Origin: Kaistella flava (ex Peng et al. 2021)
GTDB lineage: Bacteria; Bacteroidota; Bacteroidia; Flavobacteriales; Weeksellaceae
Length of the DNA: 64,000 nucleotides
Direction: 5' to 3'
Assembly: GCF_015191005.1 (NCBI RefSeq)
Contig: NZ_CP040442.1
Coordinates: forward strand, 2,108,001 to 2,172,000
The notes beneath the pieces were generated by a model, which saw nothing but the letters and a program-made list of their open reading frames with translations, was not told the DNA's origin and searched no databases. This document shows, in pieces, positions 1 to 7,880 of this stretch. Within the stretch, counting starts at the first letter, position 1; each line of letters begins with the position of its first letter. A program made the translations under genes and the position numbers.

Positions 1-887
1 GCCGGATTTCCATCTCCTGTAGCGATGGCAACATTTAGAGAAGTTACTGTTGGACTATCAACTATTGGAGCATTGGCAACATTGGCAAAAGTCCAAAAAG
101 TTAAGTTAGAACCATTGGTTGCAGTACTAGAAACAGTTCCTACTGCTCTATAATTATATTGAGTATTTACATCTAATCCTGTAAGAACTCCTGAAATAGC
201 AGTTATTGTTGTTCCTGTAATTGTTGCAGGCGAAGCTGTTAAAGTACTCCCGTATCCTACTGTTTTTCCATAATCAAAACTTGCACTAGTAGAAATACCA
301 TTGGCATTGATGGATCCATTTAAAGTTGCACCTGCTGTTGAGATCCCGCTTGCAGCAGTGGTTGTAACTGTTGGACCTGTTGGAGTTCCATAAGTAATAT
401 CAACAGAATAGATGTAAATACTATTGGTATTACAGGTTGTATAAATCTGTAAATACCCAGTTATAGCACTTGCAGGTGTAAAAGTCATTGTTCTCGGAGT
501 TGCTCCTCCTGTGGTCGAAACGCTTTGTGTCGCTGCAATAGCAGTACCACTCATAGCTGCTGCAGAAGTTCCGCTCACAGCATAAGGTGTAATCGTACCC
601 ACACCAGTTGATGCATTTGTAGCATAATTCACTACTACTTTTGAAATATTAGAAAAAGAAACAGGACTATTACCATAAGCGCCACTTGCTGCAGCGGTAA
701 TTTGTATTCCTTGTCCAGCGGTAAATCCATTTCCATCCTTACCAGACGTCCAAGTAGCTGGTGTCGCAGTCCAAGACTTACTACCAAAAGTATAAGTTAC
801 TGTTGTCTGTCCCCATCCTGCCGTAGCAATAAAAAGGAATAAGAAACTAAAAATCATGGTTTTAAACGAAGATAAAAATGACTGCAT
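1..887 (-). CDS. Secreted FN3/Ig-like repeat protein, N-terminal part (runs off left edge)
   Basis: The frame is open from an ATG at 887-885 to the window edge, about 295 codons, and the C-terminus is missing. The N-terminus is a signal peptide: a short charged start, then a hydrophobic run (MIFSFLFLFIATAGWGQ) with a likely cut before or after the Gln. After it come about 115 residues of Ser/Thr/Gly-rich beta-sandwich sequence, then FN3-like repeats containing STAGATLNGSINANG and GLDVNTQYNYRAVG, typical of large flavobacterial surface proteins. A second Met at 857 could be the real start, because the hydrophobic segment begins there. It lies in the same orientation as the six T9SS cargo genes that follow and probably belongs to that set, but its sorting domain would be outside the window. 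Function is unknown; an extracellular adhesin-like role is inference. Confidence 0.75.
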   Translation of the reverse strand, partial: MQSFLSSFKTMIFSFLFLFIATAGWGQTTVTYTFGSKSWTATPATWTSGKDGNGFTAGQGIQITAAASGAYGNSPVSFSNISKVVVNYATNASTGVGTITPYAVSGTSAAAMSGTAIAATQSVSTTGGATPRTMTFTPASAITGYLQIYTTCNTNSIYIYSVDITYGTPTGPTVTTTAASGISTAGATLNGSINANGISTSASFDYGKTVGYGSTLTASPATITGTTITAISGVLTGLDVNTQYNYRAVGTVSSTATNGSNLTFWTFANVANAPIVDSPTVTSLNVAIATGDGNP

Positions 888-1353
888 ACGGGGTTGTTTT
901 TATTTATTGAATTCGGTAAAGATATTCAAATAATACAACGATTTTAATGTTTTTTTAATATTTTTTTCAACATCTATTGATGTTTGCAAACAATTACGTA
1001 TCGATTATGAGAAAAGACCAACAAATATCCAATTGAAAGCCAGATATGCACTTCGACTCCGCTCAGCGAACAACTTCGGCTACGCTTATTGACCAATACT
1101 CATTGCCCGACTGGAGATATTAAGTTTTAGAGTATTTTTATAATTTTGTTTGCGTGACTGGGCGGTGTTTGGTGATTGAGTGGCACTTCGCCTACGCTCA
1201 GTGACCTGCTTCCCGAAAAAAGAAGCCGTCTCAAAATAAAATTTGAGACGGCTTTTTTATTTTGAGACGGCTTCTATTGTAATGTAATAATGATATGCTG
1301 AATCTCAGAAAGCACAAGTCAACACCCATCATCCAACACCCAGCATCTAATTT
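888..1353. repeat. Intergenic region with dispersed flavobacterial repeats
   Basis: No gene seen. It holds an AT-rich upstream region for the partial gene at 1-887, then copies of a dispersed repeat of the type cttcgactccgctcagcg (1052-1090, again near 1185-1205), the terminator at 1221-1273, and a short stretch of the CACCCAGCATCCAACACC-type low-complexity repeat (1321-1350) that recurs just downstream of several T9SS genes here. Confidence 0.6.
1221..1273 (-). terminator. Bidirectional intrinsic terminator
   Basis: Perfect inverted repeat: the arm AAGCCGTCTCAAA (about 1223-1235) pairs with TTTGAGACGGCTT (about 1243-1255). T-runs lie on both sides, and a second partial copy of the right arm follows (1261-1273). 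It is placed to end transcription of the minus-strand T9SS gene at 1354. Confidence 0.8.
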
Positions 1354-2690
1354 CTATCTCATGATTTTCTTGGTAACCACACTTCCATCCCGTTTGATTT
1401 TCAAAACATAGATTCCGTTGACCAAGTTGCTTGCTTCGATTCGGATTTCTTTATGATCAGGTTTCACCTTGAGCAGCAATCTTCCGGAAGTATCGTACAC
1501 TTCTACTTCAGAAATTACTTTGGTGGAAGATTTCACAATGAAATCATTTCCGTCCCGGTAAACAATTAGAGGATCCTTGGCCGTACTTCCAGTTGCTAAG
1601 ACCAGATCATTTTGATAGACGATCTCAAATCGGCCATCGGTTAAACCTGCATTGGCTGTAAAAGTATAACTTCCTTCCAAGATATTGGTGAGGGTCCCGG
1701 TTTGGTGGTCTTTCAGATAAATGTTTTGTCCATTGTCAAAAATACCTTCTCTTTTATCCAGACTGATGGTGTAGTTACCAGATTCATACTGATTACTTCC
1801 CAGTTGTACTACATCTAAGGTATTGAGGGGATACTGTCTTCCCTGAATCCCTAACCTATTCTGATCTAAAATACTGTAAAATGAATCTGATCCTATGGTC
1901 ATTAAAGGCGCATCGTAATCTAACTCAAAACTATTGGTTGCATGGGGCACGTACCCTATTAATATGGTATTCACATTCAAAGCAGGTGTAGTTAACTTAA
2001 GCCAATAACGGTCTTTAGCTGACGCATTTCCTTTGCTGAAGAAGTTACTGTCATTACTATCACTTCTTATTGAATTATTAAATACCAATAGTTGAGCATT
2101 AGCTGTTGATTTTGCTTTAATAATAAAGCCCTGACCTACTTTTATAAATTGCGTAGGCTCAATTGATTCACCACCTACTGATGATGCACCCTCAACACCT
2201 CCTGTCCCATTATAGGTGGCATAATTATAACCATCATAATCGGAACCTACCTGCACTTCCGGAGGTCGAACTATATTGGTCCAAAAATAGGCAGTGCCGT
2301 AGATCTTAAAACTATTACTGTTACCTTCACTATCCTTTACACTTAAAAGTTTTTCAAAATCAATATTAGAAGCATAAGGGTTTCCGACTAAATTATAACC
2401 ACCATCAGTATGACTCGAAGCCAGTGAGAAATTCTGCACTCCGTTATTTGGAGCACCAATAAAGGGTCCTATAAAATCTTTACGTGCATCAGTAAAATTA
2501 TTAGGAGCTCTAATTGCATAGCCTTTGGCAATCTCAAATTCTTTTGTCCAAGTTACAGGATAAAAGATATCATCGTTCTCATGATACTCTAAGAATCTTG
2601 TAGAAACCGTAGAGGGTGAAAACTTTTGAAATATCTGCCCCTTCACCGGACTTCCCCAATAGGTATAATCCAGACGTTTCATATTTGAAA
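1348..2690 (-). repeat. Near-identical 1.3-kb direct repeat, copy 1
   Basis: DNA coding for the C-terminal cassette and sorting domain of the gene at 1354 is nearly identical to 11416-12740. Long runs match exactly, for example 1860-2200 against about 11928-12270. One divergent stretch lies around 2200-2350, where the two proteins differ (YGTAYFWTNIVRP against IAYFWTNINLTP). Confidence 0.85.
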
Positions 2691-5600
2691 TTCTTTCTAC
2701 AGTGAATGCTGTCGGTGCACCAGTATAGGTTCCATTATCATTAACCTGAATAAGATTACCATCGCTTTGAACAAGGATACTTCCGTTATTGATGATGTGA
2801 TTTTGCACTTTAACAAAAGTATCTTTAGAAACAGTAAGTGTTGCCCCTGAATTAACCGTACAACTACACGCTGAGAAACTACCTAAATCTGTACTATAAT
2901 TACTGGCGATTTCTACCGCATCGAGACCATTAGCATTTGGAAAATGATCCCATCCTGTAACACTACTATACTTAGAAGTACTTCCAACAGTCATCGTAAT
3001 AACATTTGAGGTAGCTGGAGAACCTGTTGAACATGGACTCGCATTAGAAGTCATTACCACTGTTACTTTCGCGCCATCTGCTAATGTTGTTGTGGTGTAA
3101 GTAGAAGAGGTAGCTCCTGGCACATCCGCCCCGTTCACTTTCCATTGATAGGTTGGTGCTAATCCACCGTTTGTATGAGTCGCGGTAAACGTTACAGAAG
3201 TTCCTAAACAAATGGTAGTCGCGGTATTTGCGGCGATACTTACACTTGCTGGTAAATTTGGATTAACAGTAATTAAAACTGGTGTAGAATTAGATACTGA
3301 ACAAGCACCACTTTGGACTACCGCTCTGAAATAAGTATTTGCGGTAAGATTTCCAATGGTATTACCTGTTAAGGTTGTTTCCGTAGAGGTGATATCTATC
3401 ACACCCGTTGTAAAGTCGATATTTGTTGCTTTTTGCCATTTGGTGACCTCCCCAATTTGTCCGCTTAAAGTAATATCTACAGGTGCAGTTCCTGAACAAA
3501 TAGTTTGCGCATCACTAACGACTCCACCTATCGAAACAGGATTTACCGTAACAGTCCATGTATTAGCTGATACCGTTGGGGTCGTATTACAAGTACCATC
3601 TTTTGCATAGCGACGGTAACTTGTTGTCACCTTTAAGTTTGATAGCGGTGTATATGTTGCGCCTGTTGCACCAAGAATATCTTCACCATAATTATCTACA
3701 GACGAGCGCCACGAATAAATGATTGTTCCATCACCTCCACCAGCTTCAACCGAACTTATAATCATATTTGGAGTGTTGCCAGAACAGATGGTTTGGCCCG
3801 TATTAGCTATCGCTCCTGGATTAAGGTCAGGATTCACCCGAACCATTACAATGCTTGAGGTACTTAAAGCACAAGAAGTCACCACCCTCCTGAACCAGGT
3901 CGTTTGAGTAAGTTCTGATGAGGTATAATCTATGCCGTTTGCTCCTGCTAGAGGCACAAAACCAGCAGTTGCACTCACTGTACTGCTTTCCCATTGATAA
4001 GTATAAGTACCTGTTCCTCCTGTAGGTACCGTTCCAGTAATGGTAACCTTTTCTCCTTTACAGACAGGCTGTGCATAAGATGCCACAACATTAAAATGTT
4101 TTAGTGTACCACTGCATGGATCTATTCCAAAAAAAGCATTTGTAGCATTCGGAATAGTTACTGTACCCGTTTTGCCCAAGAGGTATTCTTCAGATTTTGA
4201 TTGACTGGTCGCTGCGTGACAAGCATTGCTAATAACAAAATTAGGACTGATTCCTGTCGGACTTCCATAACTTGCAAAGTTCACTGTGGCAAAATAAGTT
4301 CCCACAGGTGCTGTTAAAACGGTTTTAGCATCTTCTGCAGTCGTAGCACTTACCAGTCCTGAAGTACCATGAGCATAGGATAAATAATTATTTCTTACCA
4401 CATCGTACACTTTAATTAAAACCGGTTCAGAATTGACTGCTGAACAAGCCCCACTTTGAACAACCGCTCTGAAATAGGTGTCTGCAGTAATCTTTCCCAT
4501 CCCTGTACCTGGTAGAATATTAGATTTATTATTAATAGTGGCAACCCCTTTCGTAAATTCTATATCCTCAGCTTTCTGCCAGCTTATGACGGTGCCTGTT
4601 TGTCCGCTTAATATTAAATCTGATGGTATCGTTCCGGAACAAATGGTCTGTGCCAAACTAACGATCCCACCCACGGCAAGAGGATTTACTGTAATTAAAA
4701 CGGGTTTAGAATAATTATCTGTACATACCCCTTGAACCAATGCTCTGAAATAAGTATTAACGGTAAGATTTCCTATGGTGACACTTGGTAAAGTCGTTGC
4801 GATAGAAACAATATCTTCAACACCTGTGGTAAAGTCTGCAGTTGTGGCTTTCTGCCAGTTTTTAACACCTCCCGTATGTCCACTTAAAGTTAGAGCTGCA
4901 GGTGAAGTCCCATAACAAATTGTTTGAGGACCCGCAACGGTTCCTGCAGAAAAAGGATTTACTGCTGTTGTTGCCGAAGCAGCGGAAACAGCCGAACATC
5001 CAGAGTCATTCTTGTAATTAACGGTAACCGTTTTACTTCCATCAGTAATCCATTTCAACGTTAATGTATTACTATTATTGCCTGTGCCTCCTGCAGTAAT
5101 TGTATAATCTGTTCCTAAAACTCCAGATACGGACCAAATATAATTAGATCTGCTTTCCTGAGTCGAATAGGTCACATCGATATTAGCACAAACGAAGGCC
5201 GCAGGCTGAGAAGTGAAGGTCACTGCGGGCACTGCATTTACAGTAACCGTAAAGGCATTCGTAAAACTCACAAATCCGTCAGCATTTTTAACCGTAATCG
5301 ATCCCGTATAGGTTCCCGTTGCGATCCCTGCTGGAACAGCAATTGTATTTAATGTTCCTGCAGTAGCTGTAAAAGGAAAAACAGTATCAACTTGATTTTT
5401 CAGTCCTGCTGCAATAGCAGCATCACCCCAAGTAATACTGTATTTCGTAGGTGAACCTTCAGTTCCTGAATATTCAATAGATGCATTTTGAGCAGCGACA
5501 TTGAAACAAAGTGGTCTAGCACTTGCAGATGCACCAATTGAAACTGTATTTGTTGTTAGCGTAGACAAACATTCGGTCTCTCCACAAATATTTTTATATT

Positions 5601-5727
5601 TCACAAAATAAGTTGTTGTCGCCGATAGCTTATTGACGGTTATATTTCCTGGTAAACTGCTTATTTTCCCTAAAAAAGTTCCTCCACAGGAATCGGAATA
5701 AAATTCAGCATACCCTCCTATTCCCAC
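1354..5727 (-). CDS. T9SS type A sorting domain protein, 3' fragment of frameshifted gene
   Basis: This is the larger downstream part (1457 codons in the open frame) of one secreted protein whose first part lies at 5718-6479. The start at 5727 is only a GTG created by the break. The frame contains several Ig-like repeats, each with an ICSGT motif and W-Q-K-A plus TYFRAVVQ motifs. A second SUEL-lectin-like domain (DNA 4055-4395) has the hallmark FGIDPCSGTLK. After it come PKD/Ig-like repeats and the C-terminal cassette shared by the cluster (RLDYTYWGSPVKG, GGYNLVGNPYASNIDF, KVGQGFIIKAKS, YDTSGRLLLKV), ending in the T9SS type A sorting domain (NGIYVLKIKRDG...TKKIMR). The product would be exported through the outer membrane by T9SS and anchored or released. 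Adding one G to the G4 run at 5732-5735 joins the two parts into 1708 codons. Whether the break is real or a sequencing error cannot be decided here. Confidence 0.85.
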   Translation of the reverse strand: MGIGGYAEFYSDSCGGTFLGKISSLPGNITVNKLSATTTYFVKYKNICGETECLSTLTTNTVSIGASASARPLCFNVAAQNASIEYSGTEGSPTKYSITWGDAAIAAGLKNQVDTVFPFTATAGTLNTIAVPAGIATGTYTGSITVKNADGFVSFTNAFTVTVNAVPAVTFTSQPAAFVCANIDVTYSTQESRSNYIWSVSGVLGTDYTITAGGTGNNSNTLTLKWITDGSKTVTVNYKNDSGCSAVSAASATTAVNPFSAGTVAGPQTICYGTSPAALTLSGHTGGVKNWQKATTADFTTGVEDIVSIATTLPSVTIGNLTVNTYFRALVQGVCTDNYSKPVLITVNPLAVGGIVSLAQTICSGTIPSDLILSGQTGTVISWQKAEDIEFTKGVATINNKSNILPGTGMGKITADTYFRAVVQSGACSAVNSEPVLIKVYDVVRNNYLSYAHGTSGLVSATTAEDAKTVLTAPVGTYFATVNFASYGSPTGISPNFVISNACHAATSQSKSEEYLLGKTGTVTIPNATNAFFGIDPCSGTLKHFNVVASYAQPVCKGEKVTITGTVPTGGTGTYTYQWESSTVSATAGFVPLAGANGIDYTSSELTQTTWFRRVVTSCALSTSSIVMVRVNPDLNPGAIANTGQTICSGNTPNMIISSVEAGGGDGTIIYSWRSSVDNYGEDILGATGATYTPLSNLKVTTSYRRYAKDGTCNTTPTVSANTWTVTVNPVSIGGVVSDAQTICSGTAPVDITLSGQIGEVTKWQKATNIDFTTGVIDITSTETTLTGNTIGNLTANTYFRAVVQSGACSVSNSTPVLITVNPNLPASVSIAANTATTICLGTSVTFTATHTNGGLAPTYQWKVNGADVPGATSSTYTTTTLADGAKVTVVMTSNASPCSTGSPATSNVITMTVGSTSKYSSVTGWDHFPNANGLDAVEIASNYSTDLGSFSACSCTVNSGATLTVSKDTFVKVQNHIINNGSILVQSDGNLIQVNDNGTYTGAPTAFTVERISNMKRLDYTYWGSPVKGQIFQKFSPSTVSTRFLEYHENDDIFYPVTWTKEFEIAKGYAIRAPNNFTDARKDFIGPFIGAPNNGVQNFSLASSHTDGGYNLVGNPYASNIDFEKLLSVKDSEGNSNSFKIYGTAYFWTNIVRPPEVQVGSDYDGYNYATYNGTGGVEGASSVGGESIEPTQFIKVGQGFIIKAKSTANAQLLVFNNSIRSDSNDSNFFSKGNASAKDRYWLKLTTPALNVNTILIGYVPHATNSFELDYDAPLMTIGSDSFYSILDQNRLGIQGRQYPLNTLDVVQLGSNQYESGNYTISLDKREGIFDNGQNIYLKDHQTGTLTNILEGSYTFTANAGLTDGRFEIVYQNDLVLATGSTAKDPLIVYRDGNDFIVKSSTKVISEVEVYDTSGRLLLKVKPDHKEIRIEASNLVNGIYVLKIKRDGSVVTKKIMR

Positions 5728-6479
5728 CGAACCCCATTCACCGAAAGCGTTGTATTCCCTTGATTGTTTACCTCCGCAGTAAACGACGCAGGTGCAACTG
5801 GCGCACCTGTTACCTGTACAATTACAATGGTCGCATCAGATTCGGTACCAGAAGTCACCGTTCTTCTGTACCATGTAGTTTGTTTTGTCCCCGGTGGAAC
5901 CAAATAATCTTTCGCATTATTTATACCTGAGACAGAACCATATCCAGTAGTTGCATTGGTCGTACTCATTTCCCATAAATAAGTATAAGTAATACCATTA
6001 CCTCCTGTTGGTGTTGATCCTGTTATAGTGATCTCGGGAGCTGAGTTGGAACAAAACGGTTCCGTATAGGTTGCAGCTACATCGTACGTTTTTAATGTAC
6101 CTGAACAGGGGTCGCCAAAAGTCTCGTTAAAAGAACCTGAAGCAGGGATCTTTGCCGTCGTATTTCCTAATAAGCCCGTTGTTACTGTTCTACTGTTGGT
6201 TGCGTGACACGATCCTATCAAAAAATCGGGATAGGTTCCTGATGGGCTTCCGTAACTGGCAAATCTCACATTAATAAAGACAGAACCGGCTGGAGCAGTT
6301 AATATTAATGGTCCATTATTTTCACCCACTGTATTACCGGCTTCACCTGAAACCCCATGAGTATAGGAAGCATAATTGTTATTAATCGGTACCTCTGTGG
6401 TTTGTCCGAAAGAAAAAGAAGAGATTAAAAGCAGCAGGATCATCCAGCTATTTTTAAACGTAAAGTAATTTTGATTCAT
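5718..6479 (-). CDS. T9SS cargo protein, 5' fragment of frameshifted gene (SUEL-lectin-like domain)
   Basis: N-terminal part of the gene continued at 1354-5727. I chose the ATG at 6479 (MNQNYFTFKNSW), not the longer frame from 6548, because a standard signal peptide follows directly (hydrophobic MILLLLISSFSFG, cut before Gln26) and because the paralogue at 17844 begins identically. Residues about 33-143 resemble a SUEL/Gal_Lectin domain: a YASYTHG start, FASYGSPSGTY, CHATNS, and FGDPCSGTLKTYDVAATY near the end. An Ig-like domain begins after that. The fragment ends in LSVNGVRWE and a stop only because of a one-base loss in a G4 run (plus-strand CCCC 5732-5735); the restored reading is VNGGSVGIGGYAEFY. 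Upstream lies a conserved leader (6480-6900) shared with the gene starting at 17844. Confidence 0.8.
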   Translation of the reverse strand: MNQNYFTFKNSWMILLLLISSFSFGQTTEVPINNNYASYTHGVSGEAGNTVGENNGPLILTAPAGSVFINVRFASYGSPSGTYPDFLIGSCHATNSRTVTTGLLGNTTAKIPASGSFNETFGDPCSGTLKTYDVAATYTEPFCSNSAPEITITGSTPTGGNGITYTYLWEMSTTNATTGYGSVSGINNAKDYLVPPGTKQTTWYRRTVTSGTESDATIVIVQVTGAPVAPASFTAEVNNQGNTTLSVNGVRWE

Positions 6480-6900
6480 ATTGTGTTTATTGCTTTTTTT
6501 TAATATAATATTAATGGTTCCCGCACTATTATTTAAATCTATTTTCAACTAAATAATCTAGAAGTGGCGAGGAGTATCATCGGTTGGCCTCAAAGGGGTT
6601 TCCAAACATAAGTTCAGAAATAAGGTTCAATTACCCTATATGTTAATGCAGTCCACAGCAATGAGGATCCAACTGATATGAATCACTCTGACACTATGGA
6701 GTTGCTCCGGAATACCTTTTTATTCAGGTAACATCAGAGAAGCTAATTGGGATTTCTAAAAGAAAAAGGGAGTAAATCGGCGTGATCTTTTTTTGAGAGC
6801 GAATTCTCAGACCGCGTCAGCAGTGGAAAAAACAAAAGTAGTAAAAGTAATTTTTTCATCATTTTCTATTCAGAGGTGTTTATAATTTTTATTTGACAGA
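6480..6900 (-). promoter_or_regulatory. Putative structured 5' leader RNA, copy 1
   Basis: About 400 bp upstream of the ATG at 6479 is conserved in sequence and order with the region 17845-18265 upstream of the paralogous gene. On the sense strand it has a 54-nt block (6739-6686) closed by CTCTGA/TCAGAG. Inside are two hairpins: CCTGAATA/TATTCCGG (one mismatch in this copy) and GGAG-CAA-CTCC. A distal conserved block (sense GAGGCCAACCGATGATACTCC) lies just before the gene. Some stems keep pairing although bases differ between the copies. I do not recognise the class; it could be a riboswitch-like or attenuator leader, or a remnant of duplicated coding DNA. Confidence 0.45.
6743..6862 (-). CDS. 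Possible leader peptide or gene-start remnant, 39 aa
   Basis: A short frame starts MMKKLLLLLLFFPLL and stops at TAG 6745-6743. It looks like a signal peptide followed by about 20 polar residues (SKKDHADLLP). The second leader has an equivalent frame at 18087-18227 with the same first 12 residues and SKKNQADLLP. It may be a leader peptide preceding the structured block, or the decayed start of an older secreted-protein gene left by duplication. Only the pairwise conservation supports translation. Confidence 0.25.
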   Translation of the reverse strand: MMKKLLLLLLFFPLLTRSENSLSKKDHADLLPFSFRNPN

Positions 6901-7498
6901 TTGATCATTTAAAAACGCAGTAATTTATGAAAAAAAACAACTGAAATTACTAAATACATCATTTAATTAAAAATAATTAGTAAAACACTACTAATGAACA
7001 CTTTATAATACCGCTGCAAATCTATATTTTTTTAAAACAAATCTTTCCAAGTCAATACTTATAGCGACTTCTGGCAATTCTAACCTCTTTCAAATAGGAT
7101 ATCGTTAAAATACGCATTAAATTAATCTTGATTTATCAATACAATAAACACTTCTCCAAATAAAGTATTATCACAAAACAGTATTCATGTTAATATTTTA
7201 AATAAATGAGGTGCCACAAAAAAGATTATTAAATGAGGTAAGAAAAGTCCTAAAGTTAGAATAAGATTACTGGATCAGAAACAACCTCAGCAGTTCTTTG
7301 AAAACAAAAAGAGCATTAATCTTTTCATGCATTGTGGCCATAATTGGAGATAGGGGGCGATATAAACCGATGGGACTAAAAATTATTGCCCGCTGACCCT
7401 CTGGAAAAATTACTTTTTAATCTAAGGACTGTACTGAGAAGTGTTGATTCTTTTTTATTAAAAAAGAAGAACGCTGCAGAACGAAACCCTCACATCGA
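6901..7498. other. AT-rich intergenic region, no gene seen
   Basis: AT-rich sequence between leader copy 1 and the terminator at 7499. It shows no convincing frame. Parts resemble the stretch at 18270-18850 upstream of the paralogous gene, so the whole intergenic unit seems to have been duplicated with the gene. Confidence 0.5.
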
Positions 7499-7526
7499 AA
7501 AAAGCCGAACAATTGTCCGGCTTTAT
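7499..7526 (-). terminator. Intrinsic terminator (GCCG...CGGC hairpin)
   Basis: AAAGCCG and CGGCTTT arms enclose the palindromic ACAATTGT-type centre. It lies about 50 bp after the T9SS gene ending at 7575. Very similar hairpins follow four other T9SS genes of this cluster. Confidence 0.75.
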
Positions 7527-7574
7527 TATTGAGTAAGATTTTTACATTCTACTTTTTACATTGTACATCGTTTT

Positions 7575-7880
7575 CTATCTAATGATCTTCTTGGTAACCA
7601 CATTTCCGTCCTGTTTAATTTTCAAAACATAGGTTCCGTTGACGAAGTTGCTTGTGTCGATTCGGGTTTCTTTATGATTTGGTTTTAACTTGAGCAGTAG
7701 TCTTCCGGAAGCGTCATATAGTTCTACTTCAGAAATTGTTTTGGTGGGAGATTTCACCACGAAATCATTTCCGTCACGGTAAACGATCAGGTTCTCTTTT
7801 AAAGAAGCAGATGTTCCAAGAACAGTTTCCGGGTGGTATCTGATTTCAAAACGATTCTCAGTAAGTCCTTCATTTGCTGT
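7575..7880 (-). CDS. T9SS sorting domain, 3' fragment of frameshifted gene
   Basis: This frame carries the missing C-terminus of the gene at 7799-10867. It reads on from the frameshift near 7881 as TANEGLTENRFEIRYHPE, then NLIVYRDGNDF, YDASGRLLLKL and a type A sorting domain ending GTYVLKIKQDGN...TKKIIR. The first usable Met (7760) is internal to the domain, so this is not an independent gene. Adding one base to the AAA run at 7881-7883 (plus strand) restores a single frame of 1097 residues from 10867. Confidence 0.8.
   Translation of the reverse strand, partial: TANEGLTENRFEIRYHPETVLGTSASLKENLIVYRDGNDFVVKSPTKTISEVELYDASGRLLLKLKPNHKETRIDTSNFVNGTYVLKIKQDGNVVTKKIIR

Noticed and set aside
3356..4714. 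Plus-strand frames at 3356-3610, 3719-3907 and 4478-4714
   Set aside because: They lie opposite a long conserved T9SS coding frame and read as Pro/Val-rich shadow translations of repeats.
6480..6900. Naming the leader as a known riboswitch (TPP, cobalamin, c-di-GMP, SAM)
   Set aside because: None of the conserved cores of these classes could be matched with confidence.
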